NCBI GenBank assembly: GCA_964586075.1
Contig: CAZPGZ010000005.1
Coordinates: 1-64,000, forward strand
Direction of reading: 5' to 3'
DNA: 64,000 bases
Origin: JBAZLV01 sp964586075
GTDB lineage: Bacteria; Nitrospirota; UBA9217
Positions 8,379 through 17,135 of the stretch are shown piece by piece. The first letter of the stretch is position 1. Each line of letters begins with the position of its first letter. Under the pieces are notes generated by a model. That model searched no databases. It saw nothing but the letters and a program-made list of their open reading frames with translations, and was not told the DNA's origin. The position numbers and the translations under genes are program-made.

Positions 8379-8888
8379 TTGGCAGAAAGATATAACAAAG
8401 AAGCGGAAGAAAGCGATGGTTTGAAAGATAAACTCGTTTACCTGAACCGGGTAGCAAAGGTGGTTAAGGGTGGTAAACGGTTTAATTTCAGTGCGCTTGT
8501 TGTTGTCGGCGATGGCAACGGCAAGGTAGGGGTCGGCAAAGGAAAAGCTGCAGAGGCGCCGGTAGCGATCAAAAAAGCTGTGGAACGCGCCAAAAAGAAC
8601 ATGGTTCTTGTTTCTCTGAAAGGCGATACTATCCCCCACGAAATACTTGGCCATTATGGAGCAGGCAGAGTACTTCTCAAACCAGCTTCAGAGGGTACCG
8701 GTTTGATCGCCGGCGGCGCAAGCAGATCTGTGCTTGAAGTCGTCGGGATCCGTAATGTCCTGTGCAAATCGCTGGGATCAAGCAATCCGCATAATGTTGT
8801 GAGTGCCACGATCAACGGCCTGATCAGATTGAGAAGCGTAGATCAGGTAGCGTCACTTCGCGGTAAATCTGTAGAGGAGCTAGCATAG
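8379..8888 (+). CDS. rpsE: 30S ribosomal protein S5 (TTG start)
   Basis: S5 is at the 30S neck and contributes to decoding fidelity. The LVYLNRVAKVVKGGKRFNFSALVVVGDGNGKVG double-stranded RNA-binding segment and GLIAGGASRSVLEVVGIRNVLCKSLGSSNPHN are diagnostic. The start is TTG at 8379, preceded by GCGGAGGCGG; no suitable ATG is available upstream of the core. 169 residues. Confidence 0.94.
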   Translation: MAERYNKEAEESDGLKDKLVYLNRVAKVVKGGKRFNFSALVVVGDGNGKVGVGKGKAAEAPVAIKKAVERAKKNMVLVSLKGDTIPHEILGHYGAGRVLLKPASEGTGLIAGGASRSVLEVVGIRNVLCKSLGSSNPHNVVSATINGLIRLRSVDQVASLRGKSVEELA

Positions 8889-8890
8889 GT

Positions 8891-9085
8891 ATGGTAAAGT
8901 CTGACGCAAAAAAAATTAAAATTACACTGACAAGAAGTGCAATTGCTCGGCCCGGAAAGCATAAAGCCGTGCTTCTTGGGCTCGGCCTCAAAAAACTGAA
9001 TCATTACGTTGTCCGTACAGATACTCCTCAAATTCGCGGGATGATTGATAAAGTTGGTCATCTCATTAAGGTTGAAGAAGCATAG
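8891..9085 (+). CDS. rpmD: 50S ribosomal protein L30
   Basis: L30 is a small alpha-beta 50S protein. IKITLTRSAIARPGKHKAVLLGLGLKKLNH and the downstream TPQIRGMIDKVGHLIKVEE match the family. 64 residues, starting two bases after the rpsE stop; the GAGGAGC stretch at the end of rpsE is probably its ribosome binding site. Confidence 0.93.
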   Translation: MVKSDAKKIKITLTRSAIARPGKHKAVLLGLGLKKLNHYVVRTDTPQIRGMIDKVGHLIKVEEA

Positions 9086-9133
9086 ACAAAATCTATTTTA
9101 TTGCACTTTACTACGAACGGTCGTGAGCTAATT

Positions 9134-9574
9134 ATGAAATTAGAAGAATTAAAGCCCGCACAAGGGGCAACAAAAAAATCAAAAAGAGTTGGTCGGGGAG
9201 TGGGATCCGGCTCAGGAAAAACCGCCGCGAAGGGACATAAAGGACAGAAGGCGCGCTCAGGCGGTGTGAAAGGTCCCGGTTTTGAAGGCGGCCAGATGCC
9301 TCTTCAGCGGAGAATTCCGAAAAGAGGCTTTACCAATATCTTTAAAAAAGAATATGCTATTATAAATATTTCCGACTTGGACAAATTGCAGGGGAATGAT
9401 TCTGTAACACCTGAATTGCTTGTACAAAAGGGTTTAATTAAGAACAATAAGTCAGAAGTTAAGATACTCGGCAAAGGGGAACTTAAATTCAAGCTTGTCG
9501 TTCGTGCCCATAAGTTCAGCAAAAGTGCACTTGAGAAAATTGAAGCGGCAGGCGGGAAGGCAGAGGTACTATAA
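9134..9574 (+). CDS. rplO: 50S ribosomal protein L15
   Basis: L15 is a late-binding 50S protein. The start MKLEELKPAQGATKKSKRVGRGVGSGSGKTAAKGHKGQKAR is a textbook glycine/lysine-rich L15 N-terminus, followed by FEGGQMPLQRRIPKRGF. ATG at 9134 is used; the ORF could be extended upstream to 9101 without homology. 146 residues. Ends three bases before the presumed secY start. Confidence 0.94.
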   Translation: MKLEELKPAQGATKKSKRVGRGVGSGSGKTAAKGHKGQKARSGGVKGPGFEGGQMPLQRRIPKRGFTNIFKKEYAIINISDLDKLQGNDSVTPELLVQKGLIKNNKSEVKILGKGELKFKLVVRAHKFSKSALEKIEAAGGKAEVL

Positions 9575-9577
9575 TTC

Positions 9578-10876
9578 TTGTTCTCCGGCATGAAAAACAT
9601 ATTCAATATCCCTGAGCTCAGAAATCGCATCATATTTACGCTTATGATGCTTGCTGTATATCGCATCGGAGCTCACATCCCTACACCTGGGGTGAAGGGA
9701 GAAGCGCTGAGCCAGTTTTTGCACCAATCGGCAGGCGGCCTGATGGGTTTTTTTGACATGTTTTCCGGTGGTGCTCTTTCAAGGGTTACGATTTTTGCCC
9801 TTGGTATTATGCCTTATATTACCGCTTCGATTGTCCTCCAGCTTTTAACAGTGGTCATTCCTCGATTGCAGGCGCTTGCGAAAGAGGGTGAGGCCGGCAG
9901 GAAAAAAATAACTGAATATACGCGGTACGGCACGGTATTTATATCTGCTTTTCAATCTTTCTGGATGGCTGTCGGTATTGAAAAAATGGGAGACGGTGCT
10001 TTTGTGGAATCGACCGGCTGGACATTTCGCATTCTCACCATGATCACGCTGACAGCAGGAACGACATTTATCATGTGGCTTGGAGAGCAGATTACGGAAA
10101 GAGGCATTGGGAACGGGATCTCGCTTGTAATTTTTGCAGGTATTGTGGCGGGCTTCCCGAGTGCGGTGGTGAATACCTATCAGCTTATGAAAGCAGGCGA
10201 GATACAATATTTCATGATATTTGTCATTCTTGCCATTATTATTGCAGTAGTTGCTGCAATTATCATTATGGAACGTGGCCAGCGAAAAATTGCCATCCAA
10301 TATGCGCAACGAATGGTAGGCCGTAAAATTTATAAAGGTCAGAGTACACACTTGCCTCTCAAAGTCAACTCGGCTGGAGTTATCCCGCCGATTTTTGCAT
10401 CGTCTATCTTATTATTTCCTGCAACAATTGCAGGATTTGCACAAGTTGAATGGGTGCAGCAAATAGCTCAGCAGCTTTCTCCAGGAAGCTGGCTTTATAC
10501 GATAGTATATGTTCTCATGATTGTTTTCTTCGCTTATTTTTACACCGCTATCGTCTTTAATCCCGTGGATATTGCTGATAACCTGAAGAAGTACGGTGGA
10601 TTTATCCCTGGCATCAGGCCTGGAAAGAAAACCTCTGATTATTTATATAGAGTGCTTACACGCATTACTCTCGGCGGAGCGTTATACCTTTCAGCGGTCT
10701 GTGTTCTGCCAGATATTTTTTACAGGTTCTTTAATGTGCCTTTTTATTTCGGCGGCACGTCATTGCTGATTGTGATTGGAGTTGCCCTGGATACTGTCTC
10801 GCAAATAGAGTCGCACTTAATACAAAGACACTATGGTGGTTTTTTGAAAGGTGTTTCTATCAAGGGGAGACGTTGA
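9578..10876 (+). CDS. secY: Preprotein translocase subunit SecY
   Basis: SecY is the channel of the Sec translocon in the inner membrane. About ten hydrophobic segments are visible. IPELRNRIIFTLMMLAVYRIGAHIPTPGV, the plug region GLMGFFDMFSGGALSR, and the cytosolic KRYGGFIPGIRPGK-like segment (KKYGGFIPGIRPGKKTSDYL) are diagnostic. 432 residues from a TTG at 9578; an ATG at 9590 is an alternative start four residues later. AGAGG lies about ten bases before the TTG. Adenylate kinase, usually next, is absent. Confidence 0.95.
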   Translation: MFSGMKNIFNIPELRNRIIFTLMMLAVYRIGAHIPTPGVKGEALSQFLHQSAGGLMGFFDMFSGGALSRVTIFALGIMPYITASIVLQLLTVVIPRLQALAKEGEAGRKKITEYTRYGTVFISAFQSFWMAVGIEKMGDGAFVESTGWTFRILTMITLTAGTTFIMWLGEQITERGIGNGISLVIFAGIVAGFPSAVVNTYQLMKAGEIQYFMIFVILAIIIAVVAAIIIMERGQRKIAIQYAQRMVGRKIYKGQSTHLPLKVNSAGVIPPIFASSILLFPATIAGFAQVEWVQQIAQQLSPGSWLYTIVYVLMIVFFAYFYTAIVFNPVDIADNLKKYGGFIPGIRPGKKTSDYLYRVLTRITLGGALYLSAVCVLPDIFYRFFNVPFYFGGTSLLIVIGVALDTVSQIESHLIQRHYGGFLKGVSIKGRR

Positions 10877-10891
10877 TAGTCGGGATGTATC

Positions 10892-11641
10892 ATGATTATT
10901 CTTAAATCCCGCCAGGAAATTGAAAAAATACGAAAAGCAAGCGTAATTGTTGCCAACGTACTCGAACATATACGCAGCATGATTCAACCAGGGCTCACAA
11001 CGAAGTATCTGGATGAAGAGGCTGAAAGATTTATACGCGCAGCCGGAGCAAAGCCGGCATTTAAAGGATACCGAGGCTATACAAAAACACTATGCACTTC
11101 GCTCAATAATGAAATAGTGCATGGGATACCATCAGAAGACATCGTTCTCCGGCAAGGCGATATAATCAGCATTGATGTTGGGGCCATTGCTGATGGATTT
11201 TATGGTGACGCCGCAGTAACACTTCCCGTTGGGCGAGTATCTTCAGAGGCGGAACGCTTAATTCGTACGACAGAACAAGCTCTTGCGCTGGGGATAGAAA
11301 AAGCACAGCCGGGAAACCACCTGTATGATGTTTCGTATGCAATACAGGCTTTTGTTGAATCAGAAGGCTATTCAGTAGTGAAGGATTTTGTGGGCCATGG
11401 GATTGGAAGAAATCTTCATGAAGATCCACAAATTCCGAATTTCGGCACCCGCGGCCAGGGGCCGAGGTTGAAACCGGGAATGGTATTAGCTATTGAGCCA
11501 ATGGTCAACACGGGCGGAAGCGCAACAGTTGTGAAGGATGATAACTGGACTGCAGTAACGGCAGACGGCAGCCTTTCGGCGCACTTTGAACATACAGTTG
11601 CAATTATGCCTGAAGGTCCTTGGATACTGACGACAAAATAA
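10892..11641 (+). CDS. map: Methionine aminopeptidase, type I
   Basis: This metalloenzyme removes the initiator Met from nascent proteins. The metal ligands of the pita-bread fold are visible: the first Asp in ISIDVGAIADGFYGDAAVT (two Asp ligands), His in FVGHGIGRNLHE, Glu in LAIEPMV and Glu in SAHFEHTVAI. 249 residues, standard for type Ia without an N-terminal zinc extension. It directly follows secY, without adk between them. Confidence 0.95.
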   Translation: MIILKSRQEIEKIRKASVIVANVLEHIRSMIQPGLTTKYLDEEAERFIRAAGAKPAFKGYRGYTKTLCTSLNNEIVHGIPSEDIVLRQGDIISIDVGAIADGFYGDAAVTLPVGRVSSEAERLIRTTEQALALGIEKAQPGNHLYDVSYAIQAFVESEGYSVVKDFVGHGIGRNLHEDPQIPNFGTRGQGPRLKPGMVLAIEPMVNTGGSATVVKDDNWTAVTADGSLSAHFEHTVAIMPEGPWILTTK

Positions 11642-11694
11642 ACTTTTTTTAAGTGCAGGATCAAGACTATATAGGAACACGGTAAAACGGGAAG

Positions 11695-11913
11695 ATGGCT
11701 AAGGAAGATTCCATAGAGGTACAAGGTACGGTGCTGGAGACGCTCCCGAACGCCATGTTTCGGGTTGAAATGGAAAACGGCCACAAAATATTGGCACATA
11801 TTTCCGGTAAAATGCGCATGCATTTTATTAAAATACTTCCCGGAGACAAAGTGACAGTTGAACTTACTCCTTATGATTTGACAAGAGGGAGAATTACGTA
11901 TCGTTTCAAGTAG
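11695..11913 (+). CDS. infA: Translation initiation factor IF-1
   Basis: IF-1 occupies the ribosomal A site during initiation. The whole 72-residue protein is recognisable: AKEDSIEVQGTVLETLPNAMF, VEMENGHKILAHISGKMR and the C-terminal LTPYDLTRGRITYRFK. Position between map and rpmJ is the conserved arrangement. GGGAAG precedes the ATG. Confidence 0.96.
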   Translation: MAKEDSIEVQGTVLETLPNAMFRVEMENGHKILAHISGKMRMHFIKILPGDKVTVELTPYDLTRGRITYRFK

Positions 11914-11966
11914 CATTATGTTTGCAAAATACGCATAAAATCCTGAAGAAATGGATGTGGTATGAA

Positions 11967-12080
11967 ATGAAAGTTCGTTCATCAGTTCGAAAAATTTGCC
12001 CTAAGTGTATGATCATCAGGCGAAAAGGTATTGTTCGTGTGATTTGTGACAATGCACGCCATAAACAGCGGCAGGGGTAA
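11967..12080 (+). CDS. rpmJ: 50S ribosomal protein L36, zinc form
   Basis: A 37-codon gene encoding MKVRSSVRKICPKCMIIRR and continuing to the stop at 12080. L36 is the smallest 50S protein. Zinc ligands are CPKC, a third Cys (VICDN) and a His (ARHKQ), i.e. the C+ form. The ATG at 11967 is right after a short false start (ATGAAATGA), which shares its first bases. Standard position between infA and rpsM. Confidence 0.95.
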   Translation: MKVRSSVRKICPKCMIIRRKGIVRVICDNARHKQRQG

Positions 12081-12166
12081 AATCAATAATTCTGTCATCA
12101 GCAGGGATCTTGGTATCCAGAACCAGATCTCTATTACGGAAGACGATGTATGTATGAGGAGGAACC

Positions 12167-12559
12167 GTGGCGCGAATTGCCGGTATAGATTTACCGAAAG
12201 ATAAAAAAATTGAAATTGCGCTTACTTATATTTATGGGATAGGGCCGACATCTGCAAAAAAAATTCTTGCTGCTGCTGGTGTCGATCCGAATACTAAAAG
12301 CGGAAATCTTACTGAGTCTGATATAGTCAAAATTCGTACTATTTTGGATCGCGATTTTACCGTCGAGGGCGATCTTCGGCGTGATATAACGGCCCACATT
12401 AAACGTCTGATGGACATCGGAAGCTATCGGGGTCTCAGGCATCGCAGGGGGTTGCCCGCGCGGGGCCAAAGAACAAAAACCAATGCGAGAACAAGAAAAG
12501 GACCTAAAAAATCGGCGATGTCCGGTCGAGGGAAGAAAAAGGGTCTGGCGAAAAAGTAG
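12167..12559 (+). CDS. rpsM: 30S ribosomal protein S13
   Basis: S13 contacts the P-site tRNA and S19 in the 30S head. ARIAGIDLPKDKKIEIALTYIYGIG, the SYRGLRHRRGLPARGQRTKTNARTRKG motif and the basic tail are diagnostic. GTG start at 12167 after GAGGAA. 130 residues, slightly longer at the lysine-rich C-terminus than E. coli. First gene of the alpha operon part. Confidence 0.95.
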   Translation: MARIAGIDLPKDKKIEIALTYIYGIGPTSAKKILAAAGVDPNTKSGNLTESDIVKIRTILDRDFTVEGDLRRDITAHIKRLMDIGSYRGLRHRRGLPARGQRTKTNARTRKGPKKSAMSGRGKKKGLAKK

Positions 12560-12610
12560 CCGTGTTGCTGTGCAATAGCGGATGAAGCTGTATATATAAC
12601 AGGAGATACA

Positions 12611-12985
12611 ATGGCAAAAAAGGGTAAAGAAAAAAAGAATATTTCAAACGGCATTGCCCATATCCATGCTTCATTTAATAATACGATAGTTACAATTACT
12701 GATGCGGCTGGAAATGTAGTTACCTGGTCAAGTGCTGGTAATAAAGGATTCAAAGGATCCAGAAAAAGTACCCCATTTGCCTCTCAACTTGCTGCAGAGA
12801 CAGCGGCTAAAAAGGCAATGGAACATGGAATGAAACAGGTTGAAGTGTATGTTAAAGGCCCTGGAACCGGCCGGGAATCTGCTATCAGATCGATACAGGC
12901 CGCTGGCTTAGAAATTGTTGCGATTAAGGACGTAACTCCGATTCCCCACAATGGTTGCAGGCCGCCGAAACGAAGACGGGTATAG
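12611..12985 (+). CDS. rpsK: 30S ribosomal protein S11
   Basis: S11 lies on the 30S platform near the mRNA exit. GIAHIHASFNNTIVTITDAAGNVVTWSSAGNKGFKGSRKSTPFAAQ-like sequence (here PFASQ) and the C-terminal DVTPIPHNGCRPPKRRRV are essentially invariant. 124 residues; AGGAGA before the ATG. Confidence 0.96.
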   Translation: MAKKGKEKKNISNGIAHIHASFNNTIVTITDAAGNVVTWSSAGNKGFKGSRKSTPFASQLAAETAAKKAMEHGMKQVEVYVKGPGTGRESAIRSIQAAGLEIVAIKDVTPIPHNGCRPPKRRRV

Positions 12986-13038
12986 CATATTATGTAGGTT
13001 TTTCCATATTTAACAGTAAGTAATGGAGGAAGAAACAC

Positions 13039-13668
13039 TTGGCACGATATATTGGATCAGTTTGCAAGCTTTGCAGAAGAGAAGGAATGAAACTTTTCCT
13101 AAAGGCGGAGCGTTGTTATACGGATAAGTGTGGAATAACTCGGAGGAGCTATCCGCCCGGACAGCATGGTCAAGCGAGAGTCAAACAGTCTGAATATAGT
13201 TTGCAGCTCAGAGAGAAACAAAAAATACGGCGGGTATACGGTGTGCTGGAAAGGCAATTCCGGGGCTATTTCGAAAAAGCTGAGCGCATGAAGGGTATTA
13301 CTGGTGATAATTTGCTGCAGCTTTTGGAACGGCGATTGGATAATATAATTCAGAGAATGGGCTTTGCTGGTTCCAAAAAAGAAGCACGGCAGCTTGTTCG
13401 TCATGGTCATTTGCTGGTAAATGGACGAAAGGTCAATATCCCCTCGTATGTACTGAAAGCTGGAGACGTTGTAGAACTGAAGGAAAAGAGCCGAAACATA
13501 GCCCAGATACAGCAAACCCTATCTGCAGTAGAGAAACGAGGATTTCCTACGTGGCTAGAAATCGATAAGACGCAGTTTCGCGGAAAAGTCTTGGCATTGC
13601 CGGCAAGGGATGAGTGTACTCTGCCGACAGTGAAAGAGCAGCTTGTCGTCGAACTCTATTCAAAATAA
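13039..13668 (+). CDS. rpsD: 30S ribosomal protein S4, zinc form (TTG start)
   Basis: S4 initiates 30S assembly and in E. coli represses the alpha operon. The start ARYIGSVCKLCRREGMKLFLK carries CKLC and two further cysteines (ERCYTDKCG), the zinc-binding C+ version. GITRRSYPPGQHG and the S4 RNA-binding domain (LERRLDNIIQRMGFAGSKKEARQLVRHGH) follow. TTG at 13039 is preceded by ATGGAGGA. 209 residues. Confidence 0.95.
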   Translation: MARYIGSVCKLCRREGMKLFLKAERCYTDKCGITRRSYPPGQHGQARVKQSEYSLQLREKQKIRRVYGVLERQFRGYFEKAERMKGITGDNLLQLLERRLDNIIQRMGFAGSKKEARQLVRHGHLLVNGRKVNIPSYVLKAGDVVELKEKSRNIAQIQQTLSAVEKRGFPTWLEIDKTQFRGKVLALPARDECTLPTVKEQLVVELYSK

Positions 13669-13778
13669 GACTTAATCGGTTTCCACATTTCAGAAAACTT
13701 GGAGCAAAAACTTACCTCAACAGATATATCTTTTTTGCTCAATCATAATTATTTTATTCACTCCGTTTCGGAGGAGCC

Positions 13779-14801
13779 ATGCTTAAAAAAATCAAGGATT
13801 TTCAGATGCCTAAAAAGCTTCAATACGATCCTAAAAAAATAACAGATACATTTGGAAAATTTACAGCTGAGCCGCTGGAACGCGGCTTTGGCACTACCTT
13901 AGGTAATTCCTTACGAAGGGTTCTTCTCTCGTCGCTTGAAGGATCTGCTATTACATCGATAAAAATTGGCGGAGTTCAGCATGAATTTTCCAGTATTCCG
14001 GGTGTTGTAGAAGATACTACGGAGTTGATTTTAAATTTAAAAGAAGTCCGTTTAAAACTTCATACAGATAAAACGAAAACTATTTTTCTGAGAGCAAAAG
14101 GCCCGGGAGATGTATTTGCAAAGGACATCGAATCCGATCCGGAAGTGGAAGTCCTGAATCCGGATTTGCATATCGCAACAATTGATAAAAGCGGTAAGCT
14201 GGAGATCGAAATGAGGGCGCGCCGCGGCAGAGGATATGTCGCTTCAGACAAGAATAAAGAACCAGGGCAGCCTATCGGTGTTATTCCGATTGACTCGATT
14301 TTTTCTCCTATTCGCAAAGTAAATTTCAAAGTAGAAAATGCCCGTGTTGGACAGGACACAGACTACGATAAGCTTGTCCTTGAGGTCTCAACAGACGGCA
14401 GCATCCGTCCGGATGATGCTATAGCCCATGCGGCTAAAGTCCTGAAAGATCACCTGGCTGTTTTTATACATCTGCCGGAGGAGGAAGAAGAAATTCCGGT
14501 TCTGGAAGAGGAAATCAGGAAGGCCCCGCCTTTTAATGAAAATCTGCTCCGGAGTGTTAATGAATTAGAACTTTCAGTCCGGGCTGCAAACTGTCTCAAA
14601 AATGCGGGAATTGAAACCATTGCGGAGATGGTGCAGAAAACGGAAAGCGAAATGCTGAAAACAAAGAACTTCGGCAGAAAATCTCTTAATGAAATTAAAG
14701 AAATACTCTCAGAAATGGGTTTGAGTCTCGGCATGAGGGTTGATGATAAAATTGTGACAGAAGCGCGCCGGCTTCTTGCAGAACGGCCGAGCGAAGCTTA
14801 A
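13779..14801 (+). CDS. rpoA: DNA-directed RNA polymerase subunit alpha
   Basis: The alpha subunit dimerises to start RNA polymerase assembly; its C-terminal domain contacts UP elements and activators. The N-terminal domain shows EPLERGFGTTLGNSLRRVLLSSLEGSAIT and the HEFSSIPGVVEDTTELILNLKEV stretch. After an acidic linker (EEEEEIPVLEEE) the C-terminal domain has ELELSVRAANCLKNAGIETIAEMVQ and the NFGRKSLNEIKEIL motif. 340 residues. ATG at 13779 after GGAGGAG. Confidence 0.96.
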   Translation: MLKKIKDFQMPKKLQYDPKKITDTFGKFTAEPLERGFGTTLGNSLRRVLLSSLEGSAITSIKIGGVQHEFSSIPGVVEDTTELILNLKEVRLKLHTDKTKTIFLRAKGPGDVFAKDIESDPEVEVLNPDLHIATIDKSGKLEIEMRARRGRGYVASDKNKEPGQPIGVIPIDSIFSPIRKVNFKVENARVGQDTDYDKLVLEVSTDGSIRPDDAIAHAAKVLKDHLAVFIHLPEEEEEIPVLEEEIRKAPPFNENLLRSVNELELSVRAANCLKNAGIETIAEMVQKTESEMLKTKNFGRKSLNEIKEILSEMGLSLGMRVDDKIVTEARRLLAERPSEA

Positions 14802-14839
14802 ACATATTACCTACGATCACAGAGATAAGGAATTAAAAA

Positions 14840-15355
14840 ATGAGACACGGTTGTGCAGGCAGACAGTTCGGAAGAGATTCAGGACACCGCAAAGCATTGT
14901 TGAGAATGCTTGTGGCGGCAGTAATAAAAAACGAGAAAATTGAGACAACTACTGCTAGAGCCAAAGAAATCAGGCCTCTTGTTGAAAAAATGATTACTTT
15001 GGCTAAACGAGGTGATTTGCATTCCAGACGACAAGCACTCAGTTTTATCCAGGACGAATCTGTGGTAAATAGCTTGTTTACAACGATAGCTCCAAGGTTC
15101 TCTTCACGCAATGGCGGATATACCAGAATTGTATTAACCCGCAATCGTTTAGGCGATGCCGCACCTATGGCGGTTATAGAGTTTGTGGAGCGGCAGAAAA
15201 AGGAAACAGCTGAACCTAAAAAAACAGAAAAAAAATCAAAAGATGAAATAAAAGCCGCGAAAAAAACCGCTAAAACAGTGGACGCTAAGGACACGGAGAA
15301 ACAAAAGTCGAAAAGAAATGCGGCAACGAAAAAAGCGGAACAATCAGCAGAATAA
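14840..15355 (+). CDS. rplQ: 50S ribosomal protein L17 with charged C-terminal tail
   Basis: L17 closes the alpha operon and contacts the tunnel-exit region. GRDSGHRKALLRMLVAAVIKNEKIETTTARAKEIRPLVEKMITLAKRGDLHSRRQA is typical. The conserved part ends near residue 122 (AVIEFVERQKK); a further tail of about 48 residues is almost only Lys, Ala, Glu, Thr and Ser. Total 171 residues versus about 120-130 for short forms. Such tails exist in other lineages, so this is not evidence of a fusion. Confidence 0.95.
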   Translation: MRHGCAGRQFGRDSGHRKALLRMLVAAVIKNEKIETTTARAKEIRPLVEKMITLAKRGDLHSRRQALSFIQDESVVNSLFTTIAPRFSSRNGGYTRIVLTRNRLGDAAPMAVIEFVERQKKETAEPKKTEKKSKDEIKAAKKTAKTVDAKDTEKQKSKRNAATKKAEQSAE

Positions 15356-15435
15356 GTTTTGATCTTCTTGACCAAAAATATAACTTCATAACTTCCGATT
15401 AATGACACGCCGATGGAAAACATTGGCTCCACGAA

Positions 15436-15468
15436 AACCCTGTACTGAGTTTACAGGGTTTTTTTTTT
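15436..15468 (+). terminator. Intrinsic terminator of the ribosomal superoperon
   Basis: A perfect 9-base stem (AACCCTGTA at 15436-15444 with TACAGGGTT at 15452-15460) with a 7-base loop is followed by a run of T residues. It lies about 80 bases after the rplQ stop and before the next, differently organised gene, so it most likely ends the rpsJ-rplQ transcription unit. Confidence 0.9.
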
Positions 15469-15566
15469 GTGATAATATACGAAAGCTTAATGATTAACAT
15501 AAATATGGGCCAACGAAAAAAACTGCGGATGGCCTGATGTGAAACAGTGAAAAAATGGAGTGAACT

Positions 15567-17099
15567 ATGGCCGGTGAAAAAATTCTGGTTGTAGATGATG
15601 AGCACATGATCCGGAGCTTATGCAATCATATGCTGATGGACGAAGGATATCAGGTCAACACTGTTTCTAATGCTGCGGCAGCCTTAGCGGAACTTAATCG
15701 CGTATCTGCAGATCTCCTTATTACAGACGTTAAGATGCCTGGTATGGATGGCTTAGAACTTATTGAGCGAGCCAAGAGCTTGAACCAAGATATTATGATA
15801 ATTTTAGTCACGGGACATGCAACTCTCGATATCGCTATTGAGTCTCTCCGGCGAGGGGTAGATGCTTTTGTGCTCAAGCCGTTTACCCAGGAAGAACTTC
15901 TTAATGCCGTGGATCGCACGATAAATCGCTGTCGTTTAAAAAAAGAAAATATTCGACTCAAGGCACTTATTCCTTTGTTCGAAATCAGTAAACTGCTTGT
16001 AACAGAGATTGATCTCGAAAATCTCTTTACGTTAATAACTAATATCTTGGTGCAGGAATTCTCCGCGGACAGGGTTTCCCTGATGTTGGTAGATGAAGCT
16101 TCCGAAAATCTTTTGATTCGTGCTTCCCATGGTCTTCCGGCTGATATTGCCCTCCGCGCATGTCGCAAACAGGGAGAGGGAGTTTCGGGGTTGGTGTACA
16201 AGTACGGAAAACCACTTATTATTTCTGCAGGTCATCATCAAGATTTAGAAGTAATGAGCGCAATGAACAAGGAGAACTCACCATCATCGTGCATGTCCGT
16301 CCCGCTGATGGGGAAAAATAAGTTTTTTGGCGTTCTTAACGTAGGTAAATTTTCAGGTGCCGCTTTTACTACGAGTGACTTGCAGATTGTTTCGATTCTG
16401 GCGACGCAAGTAGTGACTGCCATGGAAAATGCAGGACTTTTTGAGAATTTGCAGGAGAATTATTTTCGTACCATTCAAGCGCTCGTCGCTGCGGTTGAAG
16501 CAAAGGATCCTTACACTCGGTGGCACTCAACCAACGTAGCACGATATGCAGTTGAAATTGCTCGTGACATGGGAGTGAAACCGGTAGAACTCGAGGATAT
16601 TCACATCGCGGCCATTCTACACGATGTGGGCAAAATCGGCATTAGTGACCTTATCATCAGCAAGCCGAATCAGTTAAGTGATGAAGAATTTAGTATTATG
16701 AAGGACCACCCGGCGTATGGTGTTAGAATTCTCGAACCGATTGGATTTCCTTCAGAGATTATTGATGCAATCCATCAGCACCATGAACGATACGATGGGA
16801 AGGGATATCCACAAGGGCTTGCCGGAGAGGAAATTACGCTTACGGCAAGAATTCTCGCGGTGGCTGATACAGTGGAAGCCATGATGTCGGAACGCCCTTA
16901 TCGAAGCATGATACCTCCTGAAAACGTATTGCGGGAACTTACAAGGGAATCGGGGCGGCAGTTTGATCCGCAGGTAGCACATTCAGCTCAGCGACTGATA
17001 GAAAAAGGGCTTTTAAAACTCGGGAAACGATCTACCAATGGGTATACTGCCGGAACCACAAAGGGAGGAGAAAATATCGGAAAGGCAGATATCCGGTAA
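15567..17099 (+). CDS. Response regulator with REC, GAF and HD-GYP domains
   Basis: Predicted cytoplasmic two-component output protein that hydrolyses cyclic di-GMP. The N-terminal receiver (about residues 1-120) has the DD pair in VVDDEH, the phospho-acceptor Asp in LLITDVKMPG, the Thr in LVTGHA and the Lys in LKPF. A GAF domain follows (about 150-290). The HD-GYP domain (about 300-480) keeps HSTNVA, the HD of ILHDVGKIG, HHERYDGKGYP and DTVEAMMSERPYR, so the phosphodiesterase is probably active. 510 residues. No histidine kinase is adjacent; the signal sensed is unknown. Confidence 0.9.
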   Translation: MAGEKILVVDDEHMIRSLCNHMLMDEGYQVNTVSNAAAALAELNRVSADLLITDVKMPGMDGLELIERAKSLNQDIMIILVTGHATLDIAIESLRRGVDAFVLKPFTQEELLNAVDRTINRCRLKKENIRLKALIPLFEISKLLVTEIDLENLFTLITNILVQEFSADRVSLMLVDEASENLLIRASHGLPADIALRACRKQGEGVSGLVYKYGKPLIISAGHHQDLEVMSAMNKENSPSSCMSVPLMGKNKFFGVLNVGKFSGAAFTTSDLQIVSILATQVVTAMENAGLFENLQENYFRTIQALVAAVEAKDPYTRWHSTNVARYAVEIARDMGVKPVELEDIHIAAILHDVGKIGISDLIISKPNQLSDEEFSIMKDHPAYGVRILEPIGFPSEIIDAIHQHHERYDGKGYPQGLAGEEITLTARILAVADTVEAMMSERPYRSMIPPENVLRELTRESGRQFDPQVAHSAQRLIEKGLLKLGKRSTNGYTAGTTKGGENIGKADIR

Positions 17100-17135
17100 A
17101 GAAAAAATGTATTCAGCAAATTCTTAGCATCGTCT

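Noticed and set aside
13702..13740. Inverted repeat GAGCAAAAA / TTTTTTGCTC between rpsD and rpoA
   Set aside because: Only four G-C/C-G containing pairs with a 20-base loop; too weak for a terminator inside a continuous operon.
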